DNA of 64,000 bases from JAPOXK01 sp965220315. GTDB lineage: Bacteria > Chloroflexota > Dehalococcoidia > Bin125. Below are positions 51,247-60,887 of this stretch, one piece after another. The translations under genes and the position numbers were made by a program. How positions within the stretch are numbered: position 1 is the first letter of the stretch; the number at the start of each line of letters is the position of its first letter. Location: NCBI GenBank assembly GCA_965220315.1, contig CBDCPP010000001.1:1463707-1527706 (forward strand), read 5' to 3'. Below the pieces are notes generated by a model, which did no database searches, was not told the DNA's origin, and saw only the letters and a list, made by a program, of their open reading frames with translations.

Positions 51247-53082
51247 ATGAAGCACCGCACACCACCAGATAGCTTTGATCTCTTTCGCTTCGCGAAAACG
51301 TATCTCAAATCCACTCACGTGCATTTATCACTAAAACCATTAATATTGTCGCCCGGTTTCCTGGCACTGCTCTTGTTCGCTGCCTGCAGTGAATCCACGC
51401 CGGAGCCGTCCACAGCTCCAGCTGCGCCAGCGGCGACTCCTGCCCCAGCGGATACCAACGATGAAGCGAAGATTCTGACCATCCTCTACTGGCAGGCTCC
51501 ATCGTTACCGAGTCCGTACCTTTCCGGTGGCAACAAAGACACCGATGCCGCCGCGATCACCCTTGAACCCCTGGCTAACTACGGTCCGGATGGCCAGTTG
51601 GTGCCCAAGCTAGCCACCCAAATTCCCACGCTCGAGAACGGTGGCTTTGCCCCAGACCTGGCGTCGATCACCTGGAAGTTGAAAGAGGGCCTGAAGTGGT
51701 CCGACGGCAGTGACGTGACGGCCGACGATGTCGTATTTACCTGGCGCTACTGCGTGGACGAAGAGACCGGCTGCACCGCCGAGAGCGCATTCACGGGTAT
51801 TCAATCCGTCCAATCCCTGGATAACCGCACCTTTCAAATCACCTTCGAAGCGCCGACCTCCTATCCATACACCGCATTCGTCGGCGCTGCTTTGCCCATC
51901 ATCAGCAGGCAGCAGTTTGGCGACTGCATCGGTCGAGCCGCCGTCACCTGCGAAACGCAAAATGCTGCTCCCCTCGGTACCGGTCCCTATCGAATCATCG
52001 ATTTCAAGCCCAACGATCAGGCCGTCTATGAGCGAAACCCGTTCTATCGAGGACCGACCCCGTATTTCGATCAGGTTGTCCTCAAGGGCGGTGGCGACGC
52101 GATTTCGGCAGCCCGCGCCGTTCTTGAGACAGGGGAAGCGGATTACGCTTGGAACTTACAGGTGGAGCCTGGGCTTCTGGCCGAGATGGAAGCAGCAGGA
52201 CGGGGCAAAATCGTCTCCGCCTTCGCGAGCTTGGTGGAACGCATCGTCGTCAATCAGACGAATCCCGATCCTGCCCTCGGCGACGATCGCTCCGAGTATC
52301 TGGGCGAGGGAAACCCACACCCGTTCCTGACGTTTACGCCCATCCCCCAGGCCATGTCGATGGCGATCGATCGCAGCGTCATCGCGGAGCAGCTCTACGG
52401 CTTCGCTGCCAGGCCCGCGTGCAACCTGATCACGGCTCCCGCAAGCTATGTTTCGACCGCGAACGACGGATGCCTTTCCCAGGACATCGCGGGCGCCAAC
52501 CGGTTGCTGGACAATAACGGCGTCCTCGACACCGACGGCGACGGCGTCCGTGAACACAACGGCATGCCGCTCCGGATTACCTTCCAAACCTCCACCAACG
52601 CTATCCGGCAGAGTACGCAGGAGCTGATCCGCGATTGGTGGCGTCAGATCGGCATTGCTACCGAGTTGATCCAACACGATGCCGGCGTCTTCTTCGGGGA
52701 CGATCCGGTCGCCAACTCGTATCGCAGGTTCTTCGCGGACGTACAGATGTACGCTTCAGACTCCGGCATCGACCCTCAGCAATCCTTGGTCGGTCTGACC
52801 TGCAGTCATATTCCAACACGGGACAACAATTGGGCCGATAGCAACATCGCCCGCTCTTGCAATCCAGAGTACGACGGCCTCATTGACCAGCTGGCCCAAA
52901 CTCGGCCCGGGCCGGAACGCGAGACATTGATCCAGCAGCTCAACGATATCTACGTACAGAGCTACTACGAGATCCCACTCGTTAAGCGGGGCCTTGTCTC
53001 CGCCCACCTGCATACCTTGCAAGGCGTCCGGCTCAGCGGTTGGGATAGTGATATGTGGAATATCGCCGAGTGGCACCGCTAG
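51247..53082 (+). CDS. Peptide/nickel-type ABC transporter substrate-binding lipoprotein
   Basis: 611 residues, ATG after AGGAAAATGCT. A ~30-residue N-terminal extension precedes the hydrophobic core and lipobox (LALLLFAACSE), then an Ala/Pro linker. The SBP_bac_5 domain shows ITWKLKEGLKWSDGSDVTAD, VVFTWRY and the ligand-domain segment GTGPYRIIDFKPNDQAVYER, as in OppA/DppA. A long insertion with EETGCTAE and several Cys is typical of Chloroflexota members in my experience. No permease or ATPase genes follow, so it is an orphan binding protein. The ligand is probably an oligopeptide. Confidence 0.9.
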   Translation: MKHRTPPDSFDLFRFAKTYLKSTHVHLSLKPLILSPGFLALLLFAACSESTPEPSTAPAAPAATPAPADTNDEAKILTILYWQAPSLPSPYLSGGNKDTDAAAITLEPLANYGPDGQLVPKLATQIPTLENGGFAPDLASITWKLKEGLKWSDGSDVTADDVVFTWRYCVDEETGCTAESAFTGIQSVQSLDNRTFQITFEAPTSYPYTAFVGAALPIISRQQFGDCIGRAAVTCETQNAAPLGTGPYRIIDFKPNDQAVYERNPFYRGPTPYFDQVVLKGGGDAISAARAVLETGEADYAWNLQVEPGLLAEMEAAGRGKIVSAFASLVERIVVNQTNPDPALGDDRSEYLGEGNPHPFLTFTPIPQAMSMAIDRSVIAEQLYGFAARPACNLITAPASYVSTANDGCLSQDIAGANRLLDNNGVLDTDGDGVREHNGMPLRITFQTSTNAIRQSTQELIRDWWRQIGIATELIQHDAGVFFGDDPVANSYRRFFADVQMYASDSGIDPQQSLVGLTCSHIPTRDNNWADSNIARSCNPEYDGLIDQLAQTRPGPERETLIQQLNDIYVQSYYEIPLVKRGLVSAHLHTLQGVRLSGWDSDMWNIAEWHR

Positions 53083-53185
53083 CCGCCGACTGCCTCCACG
53101 TGGCATAGCCGAGATACGGGCAGCCAACGCCACGCAATGCCCGCGGTGGGAATGCCGATTCGGCAGCGAGGTCCACGCGCCGCCG

Positions 53186-53650
53186 TCATAGGCGCGCGGC
53201 CCAGCGTGCCAACGCCTTCTGTGGCGCGCTGATCTCCTCGACCGATGTGTAGAAGTAGTCTTGCCAACCGTCCTCGGGCAGCCCCGTGAAGAGCATCAGG
53301 TTCAGCGGATACTGATCGCCTTCCGCCACGCGACGGATGTCGTCTCGAAACAGGAACGTCGGCTTCTTCAGAACGATCGCCATCCCCAGCTCGATCATCA
53401 CTCCCTCGTCGGGAGGGACGCCGTTGACGATAGCGAAGATGGCATCCGACTCCACGACATCGCGGAAGTCGGCCTGGCCGATGCGGTACTCCCACCTTGC
53501 TTCTTGGAAGTCGGCTGGGTTGTTCCGGGTGAAGGGCTCCCAGACCTCCAAGCCAAGCTCCTCCAGCACCGCCACGATTGGCGGCAGGAGCGTGACCTTC
53601 TGCTGAGCGGAAAACCCGTACGGATTCGCCAAGTAGATAGTCTTCGTCAT
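53186..53650 (-). CDS. Nucleoside 2-deoxyribosyltransferase family protein
   Basis: 154 residues from ATG 53650; sequence upstream of it in frame has no ribosome site. KTIYLANPYGFSAQQKVTLL, VVESDAIFAIVNGVPPDEGV and MIELGMAIVLKKPTFLFRDD give the Rossmann-like fold, with the Asp-Glu-Gly-x-x-x-Glu segment where family members have the catalytic Glu. These enzymes exchange bases on 2-deoxynucleosides in salvage. The Asp in WEPFTRNNP and the Tyr in YLANPYG fit the active-site pattern. It is a single gene between the peptide-binding and the ammonium transporter genes. Confidence 0.8.
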   Translation of the reverse strand: MTKTIYLANPYGFSAQQKVTLLPPIVAVLEELGLEVWEPFTRNNPADFQEARWEYRIGQADFRDVVESDAIFAIVNGVPPDEGVMIELGMAIVLKKPTFLFRDDIRRVAEGDQYPLNLMLFTGLPEDGWQDYFYTSVEEISAPQKALARWAARL

Positions 53651-53855
53651 ATCCAGGCTTCCCGTGCGATGCGCGCCCCGAAGCGATTCTGCCACTCAAG
53701 CATCTCATGGGGCCGATCGGGATAGATGGACTGCCCGAGACGATCCCGCAAGACGGCACTCCGCGTTAATTATCGCGGGCTTACAACCAGGCCCGGCTGC
53801 CACAGCCAGAGCCGCGCTGCTACCGAGCCACTGAGCCGTCTCAGTACGCCTGGGA

Positions 53856-55284
53856 TCAGTCTTCGTCGTCGTACTCTTCCGGCATGAGCACGAACTCAGG
53901 GTAGGCCTCGAGTCCTAACTCCCCGACATCCTGACCAAGACGCTCAACTTGACGCGACACCCGGACGCTCACGGTCATCTCCAGCACGCGCCACAGCAAC
54001 AACGAGACCGTGAACACGAACGCCCCGATCGCCACCACGCCGAGCAGTTGCACGCCGAAGTCGCCGCCGGCGGCGATAGAGACCGCCAGGGTTCCCCAGA
54101 TGCCGGCGAACAGGTGAGCGGGTACCGCACCGACGACATCGTCCAGCTTGACTTTCTCGAAGAGCTTGAGACCGCCGACGCAAAGGAAGCCGCCGATACC
54201 ACCGATGATGATCGCCCAGTAGTGATCGACGATGTCGGGACCGGCGGTAATCGAGACCAACCCCGCGATCGCACCGTTCAGGCCGGCGAACAGGTCGGTG
54301 CGTCCGAGAATGAACCGAGAGAGGACGAGAGCGGTCATGACGCCGGCCGCCGCCGCCAGGTTGGTATTCACGAGCACATTGCTCATCGCCACCGCATCGG
54401 CCGCGCTCCCCAGCGCCAGCTGCGATCCGCCGTTGAAACCGAACCACCCGAACCACAAGATGAAGACGCCCAGCGTCACCACCAAGATATTGGAGGGGGC
54501 GTGGGCTTGGTCGTGCCGTCGCGGCGGAATTTACCCAGCCGCGGCCCGACGACCAGCACGCCCGCGAGCGCGGCCCAGCCGCCGGTGCTGTGCACGATGG
54601 TCGAGCCGGCGAAGTCCTGGAAGCCCATCTCGGCCAGCCACCCGCCGCCCCACGTCCACGCGCCCACGCGCCCACGCTGGGATAGATGATCGCGGTCAGC
54701 ACTAGCGTGAAGGCAAAGAACGACCACATCTTGACTCGTTCGGCGAGGGCGCCGGACACGATGGAGGCCGCGGTCGCCACGAAGACCATCTGGAAGAACC
54801 AGTCCGACATGGTGGAATACGGGGTATCGCCCGCGAGCACGGCCTCCGCCGCGCCCTCCTGTCCCTCTAGCAGAGCGATCTCATCGGCCGATGGTCCGTA
54901 GAGGAGGTCGAACGAGCCGATGAAGCCCCCGACGATGTCGCCGTACATAAAATTGTAGCCGATGATGAAATAGGCGAGCCCAGCGATCGAGTAGAGCCCC
55001 ACGTTCTTGAGACAGATCATCGAAGCGTTCTTGGTGCGCACCGAGCCGGACTCGAGCATGGTGAATCCCGCGCACATCCACATCACCAGCGCGCCCCAGA
55101 TCAGGAACGAGAAGGTGTTGAAGATGAACGCGGTCTCCTCCTCGACCCCCGCCACGTGGGCGACGGCCGGGCGGGCCAGGAGGAGGATGACCGTAGCGAG
55201 GCCCGTCGCCGTCAGGATGGCGGCGGGGCGGCGCCGTGAAAGGATATTGGTTAGCAATCTCAAGGCAGTTTGTCGATAAACCAA
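53856..55284 (-). pseudogene. amt: Ammonium transporter gene with two frameshifts
   Basis: Three frames have to be joined to make one Amt protein. The first (from TTG 55284) holds the signal region and FNTFSFLIWGALVMWMCAGF to IIYPSVGAW; it breaks at an 8-bp tandem duplication (CGCCCACG twice, 54661-54676). The second carries WGGGWLAEMGFQDFAGSTIV (with HSTGG) to KPTPP and is lost at the run of five G at 54495-54499 (one base missing). The third has VTLGVFILWFGWFGFNGGSQ to the stop. The functional motifs, including the HSTGG His, are intact in their frames. The product would be a membrane ammonium channel if the frame were restored. The end ~40 residues (VERLGQDVGELGLEAYPEFV) are the usual Amt tail. 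Confidence 0.85.
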
Positions 55285-55635
55285 CGCTGTCCCTCGACAT
55301 GAAATGACGGTACGGACCGGCCCGCTTGGAGCAGAGCAAAAGCCTCCTGCGTCAGTTGCCGAGCCCCTGACGCGGGATTGACGCGCTGAGATTGACGGAA
55401 TGGTAGTGTCTGGTTAAGCCATTGCGGAGTGAGAATCCTAGATGTCTGCCGGCACCGCGCCTCGATGAACATAGTCTGAGTCTCCACATGTGCTGGAGTG
55501 GGATTTATCCCCGCATCATCTGGCGGCAGGAAACCCGCTTATCCCCAAGCAGGCACCCTTGGACAAGCGCGACCGGAGTAACTCTGCGACCATGCGCCCG
55601 CCACGGCGCCCATCTCCCCCGGCAAGGAGGACCCC
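55285..55635. other. Divergent intergenic region
   Basis: About 350 bp between the ammonium transporter gene and the metallo-hydrolase gene, which point away from each other; it must hold both promoters. No gene and no clear promoter boxes seen. Confidence 0.4.
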
Positions 55636-56412
55636 ATGTCCACCGACCCTTCCCTCACCATTGAGACCCTCCTCCCAGGCATGTCCTGGTTCACCGATAT
55701 CGGACGCGTCTCCTTCTGCTCCATCCTCCTCATCACATCGGAGGACAAGCGCATCCTCGTCGACACGGGACACGCCGGCCGCCGCGTCGCCACCCTGGAA
55801 GCACTCCAAGCGCGGGGTATCAAACCCACGGAGATCGACTACATCTTCCAGACACACGCCCACTTCGACCACATCCAGAATTTCGACCTCTTCCCGGATG
55901 CTCCCGTCCTCCTCACCTCTGCGGAACTCCAATACGTGCAACGCCCGCATCCCAACGACTTCGGCACGCCCATCTGGACCGCCGCCGCCCTCGCCACCAC
56001 CCGCACGCAAGAGGTCGGCGAGGACGACGAGATCGCGCGGGGCGTCCGTGTCGTCGAACTCCCCGGCCACTCCGCCGGCAGCGCCGGCCTTCTCCTTGAA
56101 ACCGAAGCGGGCCGCATCGGCGTCGCCGGCGATGCCGTCGCTACCGGCTGGTCCGCTCGTGATCGCATGCCCGCCATCGTCTTCTGGAACGAGCAACAGT
56201 CCCGTGACAGCATCGACAAGCTCCTCGCCAGCGCCGACCTCATCTATCCGGGCCACGACCGTCCTTTCCGACTCGTCAACGGCGAGATCGCTTATCACGA
56301 GCCCTTCCATCTCACCATCGGCAACCTCGATCCTTCCCAAGACGGTCTCCGCTTCGACCCCACTCCACCCACCACTTTCGTCATGCCCGGCATCGAAACG
56401 CAGAAGCTCTAG
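55636..56412 (+). CDS. Metallo-beta-lactamase-fold hydrolase
   Basis: 258 residues; ATG preceded by CAAGGAGGACCCC. The zinc motif is HAHFDH (~77-82), followed by the third His in PGHSAG (~145), the Asp in VAGDAV (~167) and the last His in YPGHDRP (~212). The family includes lactonases and thioesterases. The N-terminus (LLPGMSWFTDIGRVSFCSIL) is similar to that of N-acyl-homoserine lactonase-like proteins of Chloroflexota/Actinobacteria. The substrate is unknown. It is followed by the NYN gene in the same direction. Confidence 0.88.
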   Translation: MSTDPSLTIETLLPGMSWFTDIGRVSFCSILLITSEDKRILVDTGHAGRRVATLEALQARGIKPTEIDYIFQTHAHFDHIQNFDLFPDAPVLLTSAELQYVQRPHPNDFGTPIWTAAALATTRTQEVGEDDEIARGVRVVELPGHSAGSAGLLLETEAGRIGVAGDAVATGWSARDRMPAIVFWNEQQSRDSIDKLLASADLIYPGHDRPFRLVNGEIAYHEPFHLTIGNLDPSQDGLRFDPTPPTTFVMPGIETQKL

Positions 56413-56467
56413 AGCGAGAGCAGACCTGCAGAAGATCCCGCCGCCGAGCCCCGCCGAAGGTCGCCGC

Positions 56468-56860
56468 GTGCGCCGCCTGATCGTCGACGGCATGAACGTG
56501 ATCGGATCCCGGCCTGACGGCTGGTGGCGCGACCGCAAAGGCGCCGCCCGCCGCCTCGTAGCGCAGCTCCAAGCTCTCGCCGCTTCCAGTGACGATGCGC
56601 TTACCGTCGTCCTCGACGGCCGCCCTCTCTCCGGCTTGCCCGAGGGCAAGCACGAAGGCGTCACCGTCTATTACGCCAGCCGGTCCGGCCCCAACGCCGC
56701 CGACGACCGTATCATCGATCTCATTGCTGCCGACGCCGACCCCAGCTCGCTCACCATCGTCACTTCCGATCGCACCCTCCGCGAGCGCGCCCTACACCTC
56801 CGCGCGGAGGTCGTCGGCGCCGGCGCCCTGCTACGACGCCTCGACGCCCTTGAGGGCTAG
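56468..56860 (+). CDS. YacP-like NYN-domain predicted RNase
   Basis: 130 residues from GTG 56468, starting at the first strand (RRLIVDGMNVIGSRPDGWW). NYN proteins have a PIN-like fold; the acidic residues are Asp in VDGMN, Asp in VVLDGRP, Asp in AADDRIID and Asp in VTSDRTL. The helix DRKGAARRLVAQLQAL is typical for the YacP branch, which in Bacillus acts as Rae1 nuclease on ribosomal RNA/mRNA. It lies 55 bp after the metallo-hydrolase gene and may be co-transcribed; it converges with the small genes on the other strand (4-bp overlap). Confidence 0.82.
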   Translation: MRRLIVDGMNVIGSRPDGWWRDRKGAARRLVAQLQALAASSDDALTVVLDGRPLSGLPEGKHEGVTVYYASRSGPNAADDRIIDLIAADADPSSLTIVTSDRTLRERALHLRAEVVGAGALLRRLDALEG

Positions 56861-57042
56861 TCTGCGTCCGCCGGCTCGATTTTGGGCAAGCTTCCGGACC
56901 ACACCCCACCCCGTCCGTCCCGTACCTCCACGTAGATCAAGGCATCCGTACGACCGATCAGCTCCACCTGCCACTCCTTGGCGGGCTCATTGCTTTCCTC
57001 GTCGCTGGCTTCGTCACGATTTCGAGGGTTCACGTCGCTCAT
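56857..57042 (-). CDS. Small acidic protein of unknown function
   Basis: 61 residues. Acidic N-terminal stretch (NRDEASDEESNEPAKE) followed by a likely beta-strand unit (EWQVELIGRTDALIYVEV, then GGVWSGSLP). It begins within the last codons of the upstream membrane-protein gene (29-bp overlap) and overlaps the NYN gene end. I do not know the family; the strand part looks like a small beta domain. Confidence 0.45.
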   Translation of the reverse strand: MSDVNPRNRDEASDEESNEPAKEWQVELIGRTDALIYVEVRDGRGGVWSGSLPKIEPADAD

Positions 57043-57370
57043 CCTGCCCTCTCATCCCGCCGGATCCCACAACCGGCACAGGAACTTTCACGGGTGTCTC
57101 TATCATCGGAGGCAGCCCCGGCATCGGACGCGCTTCGGTGCTCTCGAAGTCCCGCAGCCGCCGATAGCGCCACGCCGCCCCGGTCAGCACCGTAACGATC
57201 ATCCCACCCACCACGAAATACACCAGCGCCGCCACCCCAAGCGCCCCCGTCAATCCGAATGGGAGCCAGATCGCTCCCCCAAGCAGCACGCCAATCGACA
57301 CTGGGAACCGCACGGCCCGCTGCATCGCCCGCTGCCAAGACGACCGTCGTTTGACTCCTTGCAACCCCAT
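57014..57370 (-). CDS. Small membrane protein of unknown function
   Basis: 118 residues. A basic N-terminus (GVKRRSSWQRAMQRAVRF) precedes two adjoining TM helices (PVSIGVLLGGAIWLPFGLTG; VAALVYFVVGGMIVTVLTGA) and a soluble Pro-rich tail (GLPPMIETPVKVPVPVVG). It is first in a likely two-gene unit with the small acidic protein. No family known to me. Confidence 0.55.
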   Translation of the reverse strand: MGLQGVKRRSSWQRAMQRAVRFPVSIGVLLGGAIWLPFGLTGALGVAALVYFVVGGMIVTVLTGAAWRYRRLRDFESTEARPMPGLPPMIETPVKVPVPVVGSGGMRGQDERREPSKS

Positions 57371-57554
57371 ATGGCGATGCTACCAGCCGATCGATCCAAC
57401 TCATCGCGAGCCTGCGGTACGCTCTGCTGAATAGCAGCAGCCGACCCGTGTCCGAAACCAACGGATGCTGCAGCGCTACGCGCCCGTGTCGGCGGCCACG
57501 ACGCGCCGTTCAACACCGCCACCCGTACTGCCTACACGACGGAGAGCGAAACGA

Positions 57555-58229
57555 ATGGCACCGAAACTATTGCGCAGACTGTTCCGCGGTAAGGACGCCG
57601 GCCCGCACAAGCCCCCGCCCTTCGTTCGTGCCCTCGTCGACACCCTGCCGGCCATCGGCCTCAACGCTGCGCTCCTCCCCCCCGCCACCCCCGAGCACGC
57701 CCTCGGCCGCCTCAAAGGCGCCCGCTCGCAGGGGCTTATTCAGATCACCGATGGACCTCCCGACCTTATTAATTGCACCAGCGTCGGCGTCGGCCAGGGA
57801 CACCTCAGTCAAGGCGAGAGCACCGGCTTCCATTGGCTCATGCGCGCCAGCCGTCTCTCTCCCACTTGGTCCAGTGCCCGCGTCGACGCCCATCGCGAGT
57901 TCAGCGCGAGTGACATCGGCAGCACGCGCCACTTCCGCTGGACCCCTCTAGATACCACCGCTACCTCCCGCGCCGCCGCCGCTCTCCTCCAAGAACGCAG
58001 CAACACCCGCACTTCAAACACCGAATCCCTGAATGCCCGTATCCTTCTCCTTCTCCAGCAACCGGAACTGCTCTCGCTCCAGCTCGAGCCGGAAACGGAT
58101 GCCTGGTACCGCTGTTCGCTCTACCTTGGCTATGAGCGCGCCCTCGAACGCGACGAGATCGCAACCCTCCGCGACCTCTGCCGTCTTCTCGCCACCTACG
58201 ACTCGGGAGCTGCGGCAACAGACGACTAA
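57555..58229 (+). CDS. Soluble protein of unknown function
   Basis: 224 residues from ATG 57555; a longer frame lacks homology signals. The basic start (APKLLRRLFRGKDAG) is followed by an alpha/beta-type sequence (LGRLKGARSQGLIQITDGPP) and a C-terminal helical part (LEPETDAWYRCSLYLGYERA to RLLATYDSG). No signal peptide, no motifs that I recognise. Codon use agrees with its neighbours (strong GC at third position), which supports a real gene. Function unknown. Confidence 0.55.
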   Translation: MAPKLLRRLFRGKDAGPHKPPPFVRALVDTLPAIGLNAALLPPATPEHALGRLKGARSQGLIQITDGPPDLINCTSVGVGQGHLSQGESTGFHWLMRASRLSPTWSSARVDAHREFSASDIGSTRHFRWTPLDTTATSRAAAALLQERSNTRTSNTESLNARILLLLQQPELLSLQLEPETDAWYRCSLYLGYERALERDEIATLRDLCRLLATYDSGAAATDD

Positions 58230-58554
58230 GACGGCCCCCGTTCAGCGGGCACACGATCGATCACCCCGAATCGATCACTCCAGCCACGGCGCGATCCTCT
58301 GACTCGGCGCCCACAACGACCGGTTGATCTCCGCCAACCAAAGCCTCCACGATCAGTTGATCCGAACGACCGCGCCGTGTTCAGCACAGTTCCCGAAGAG
58401 CCAAGTAGCAGGCTTTTCGCTTGCATCACGTTGCTCCTGCAGCACGATGCACCAGCCTGTACTTTCTCTGTTGCGAACCCAACAGCCACGCCGTTGACGA
58501 CCCCAGCGCCCCGGTACACGTTAGACCTCTCGACAGGAAACGAAGGAGTATGGC
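58230..58554. other. Intergenic region before the peroxiredoxin gene
   Basis: About 325 bp. It contains no convincing frame. The ribosome site GAAGGAG is seen before the peroxiredoxin ATG. Confidence 0.4.
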
Positions 58555-59187
58555 ATGGCCATTCGACTCGGCGACACCGTCCCAGACTTCACGGCCCAGA
58601 CCACCGCAGGGGAGATCAGCTTTCACCGCTGGCTCGGCGATAGCTGGGGGGTCCTCTTCTCTCATCCCGCAGACTTCACTCCCGTCTGCACTACCGAACT
58701 TGGCGCCGTCGCCAAGCTCAAACCCGAGTTCGAGAAGCGCAGCACCAAGATCATCGGCCTCAGCGTTGATCCCTTAGAAAGCCACACAAGCTGGATCGAG
58801 GACATCAACGACACCCAAAACACAACCGTAAACTTCCCCATGATCGCGGACCTCGATCGTCACGTCGCCCTGGCCTACGACATGATCCAGCCCAACGCCG
58901 ACGCCACCGCCACCGTCCGCTCCGTCTTCATCATCGACCCAGCCAAAAGGCTGCGCCTTACCCTCACCTACCCTGCCTCCACCGGTCGCAATTTCGCCGA
59001 GATCCTCCGTGTCATCGATTCCCTCCAGCTCACCGAATACGAAAAGGTCGCCACCCCCGCCGATTGGCAGCAAGGCGACGACGTCGTCATCCTCCCCTCC
59101 ATTCCAGACGAAGAGGCCGAGCAGCTTTTCCCTCAGGGATTCAAGACCCACCGGCCCTACCTCCGCACAACGGCTGCCCCTCGTTGA
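58555..59187 (+). CDS. 1-Cys peroxiredoxin (Prx6 type)
   Basis: 210 residues. The peroxidatic site is HPADFTPVCTTE (Cys at ~45) with the supporting Thr and an Arg in TATVRSVFIIDP. There is no resolving Cys in the C-terminal part, so it is of the 1-Cys type. The C-terminal domain (EYEKVATPADWQQGDDVVIL) and the LFPQGF segment are those of Prx6. It reduces hydrogen peroxide and organic peroxides in the cytoplasm. Length agrees with the family (~210-220). Confidence 0.95.
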   Translation: MAIRLGDTVPDFTAQTTAGEISFHRWLGDSWGVLFSHPADFTPVCTTELGAVAKLKPEFEKRSTKIIGLSVDPLESHTSWIEDINDTQNTTVNFPMIADLDRHVALAYDMIQPNADATATVRSVFIIDPAKRLRLTLTYPASTGRNFAEILRVIDSLQLTEYEKVATPADWQQGDDVVILPSIPDEEAEQLFPQGFKTHRPYLRTTAAPR

Positions 59188-59284
59188 GCCTCCTCCCGCT
59201 AAGCTGCCTTCGTCATCCCACCCCAGCACCCGCGCCGGGGTTGCGGTTCAGCCCCCATTGGGGCGAAACGGAAGCAACGACACC

Positions 59285-59722
59285 ATGCCTCTCTTCGACA
59301 CCAACCGGAAAAGCGGCGCTGCCGCCGAAGCTCGCCTCGTAAAAGACCAAGCCGCCTGGCTCGTCACCGTCTCTCCAGACGGCGTCCCTCAGCCCACCCC
59401 CATCTGGTACCTCTGGGACGGCGAGACGTTCCTCATCTACAGCGAGCCCAACAAGCCCAAGATCCGCAACATCCAAGCCAACCCTCGCGTAGCCCTCCAT
59501 CTCGACGGCGACCACGCCGGCCGCGACATCGTCATCGTGGAAGGCAGCGCCGAGATCGGTGGTCCCCCAGCCGACACCGTCCCCGAATACGTCCAGAAAT
59601 ACGCCGAAGGCTTCAAGCGCATCAGCATGGATGCCGCCAAGTTCGCTGCCGCCTATGCCGTCCCCATCCGCGTCCGTCCCGACCGCACCCGCGCCTGGCT
59701 TGTCACCAACCCAAACGACTGA
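59285..59722 (+). CDS. PPOX-class (F420/FMN) split-barrel protein
   Basis: 145 residues from ATG 59285. The flavin-binding split barrel shows EARLVKDQAAWLVTVSPDGV, TPIWYLWDGETFLIYSEPN and KIRNIQANPRVALHLDGD, a pattern of F420-dependent or FMN-dependent PPOX-class proteins, common in Actinobacteria and Chloroflexota. The end (RVRPDRTRAWLV) is also typical. The substrate is unknown. It probably uses F420, by analogy. Confidence 0.88.
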   Translation: MPLFDTNRKSGAAAEARLVKDQAAWLVTVSPDGVPQPTPIWYLWDGETFLIYSEPNKPKIRNIQANPRVALHLDGDHAGRDIVIVEGSAEIGGPPADTVPEYVQKYAEGFKRISMDAAKFAAAYAVPIRVRPDRTRAWLVTNPND

Positions 59723-59811
59723 CATCCACCGGCCGGGCCGACCAGCGCCTGCACCAGTCCCATAGGCAGAACAGCTGCCCAGATATCTCCCAGCGCTACC
59801 ATGCACAAAAC

Positions 59812-60315
59812 ATGCACCTCTACCGGATCGAGGAACGCCAGACCGTCCCTACCGACCTCCCAGCCACCTGGGATTTCTTCTCCAACCCTGCCAACCTCGC
59901 CCGCATCACCCCACCCGACATGGGATTCGAGATCACCGTTCCCCCACCTGAGCGCATCTACCCCGGCCTCATTATCGGCTATCGCGTTCGCCCTCTTCTC
60001 GGCATCCCCGTCGAATGGATCACCGAAATTACGCACATCGACGCACCCCACTACTTCGTCGACATCCAGCATGGCGGCCCTTACGCCTTCTGGCATCACG
60101 AACACCAGTTCCGTGCCGTGCCAGGCGGTACCGAGGTCCACGACCTCATAAGCTACGCTCTGCCTTTCGATCCCGTCTCCCGCCCCCTTCACGACCACCT
60201 CATCCACCCCCGCCTTCGCATCATCTTCGAGTATCGCCGCCGCCCACTCGCACGCATCTTCGGTCCGCCGCCGCCCACGAATAGCGGACCCAAGCAGCCG
60301 ACGAACTGCTCGTGA
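59812..60315 (+). CDS. SRPBCC-family protein
   Basis: 167 residues. VPTDLPATWDFFSNPANLAR and ITPPDMGFEITV, then the hydrophobic pocket segment FVDIQHGGPYAFWHHEHQFR and DLISYALPFDP, correspond to the SRPBCC (START-like) ligand-binding fold of the kind near cell-division inhibitor SulA-like/cyclase proteins. The last ~10 residues are Pro/Asn-rich. The ligand is unknown. It converges with the YqgE gene 21 bp downstream. Confidence 0.85.
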   Translation: MHLYRIEERQTVPTDLPATWDFFSNPANLARITPPDMGFEITVPPPERIYPGLIIGYRVRPLLGIPVEWITEITHIDAPHYFVDIQHGGPYAFWHHEHQFRAVPGGTEVHDLISYALPFDPVSRPLHDHLIHPRLRIIFEYRRRPLARIFGPPPPTNSGPKQPTNCS

Positions 60316-60335
60316 AGAATGATCTAGCTAGCCCG

Positions 60336-60887
60336 CTAGTTGGGAAGTGTCCACGGCTGCATCCCGCCACCTAGCCGTTTGATCGCCTGGTACCACAACG
60401 CCGACGGCACAGGCGTCGCTACATCTCCTGGTTCACTCTCCACCACCATCCATGCCCCCGAGTCTAACTCCGATTCCAGCTGCCCCCCCGCCCAGCCCGC
60501 GTATCCGCTGAACACTCGTACTCCCTCCACCCGCGAGCCCAACAACCCCGGATCGCCCTGCAAGTCCACCATTCCCACTTGCGCAACTATCGGTCGCCAT
60601 CCATCTCCCTCTTCCGCATCCAGCGCCGCCTCCGCCAGATCGACCAGCGCCAGCGCCGCCTCCCGCGACATCGGTCCCCCGATAAACACGACTCCCGGCG
60701 CGGACACCACGCCCGCCCACTGCGCCAGCGTCGTCTTCACAGCCACGGCGCTGGGCCGGTTCAACACCACTCCCAGCGCCCCCCGTTCGCTGTGGTCCAG
60801 CAGCAGTAGCACTGTCCCGAAAAAGTTCGGGTCCCCAAGCGCGGGCGTTGCGACCAGTAGCTTCCCCTTCAACGACTCTTCAGCCAC
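60336..60887 (-). CDS. yqgE: YqgE/AlgH family protein
   Basis: 183 residues. The family start GKLLVATPALGDPNFFGTVL, then HSERGALGVVLNRPSA and VFIGGPM are all seen; the end has RVFSGYAGWAGGQLESEL. YqgE structures are known, but the function is still unclear; AlgH was tied to regulation in Pseudomonas. There is no yqgF (Holliday junction resolvase) next to it, which in Proteobacteria is the usual neighbour. Confidence 0.95.
   Translation of the reverse strand: MAEESLKGKLLVATPALGDPNFFGTVLLLLDHSERGALGVVLNRPSAVAVKTTLAQWAGVVSAPGVVFIGGPMSREAALALVDLAEAALDAEEGDGWRPIVAQVGMVDLQGDPGLLGSRVEGVRVFSGYAGWAGGQLESELDSGAWMVVESEPGDVATPVPSALWYQAIKRLGGGMQPWTLPN

Noticed and set aside
55490..56860. 456-codon plus-strand frame running through the metallo-hydrolase gene into the NYN gene
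   Set aside because: Only the last 130 codons (from 56468) look like a protein; the first part is a Ser/Pro-rich shadow of the hydrolase in another frame.
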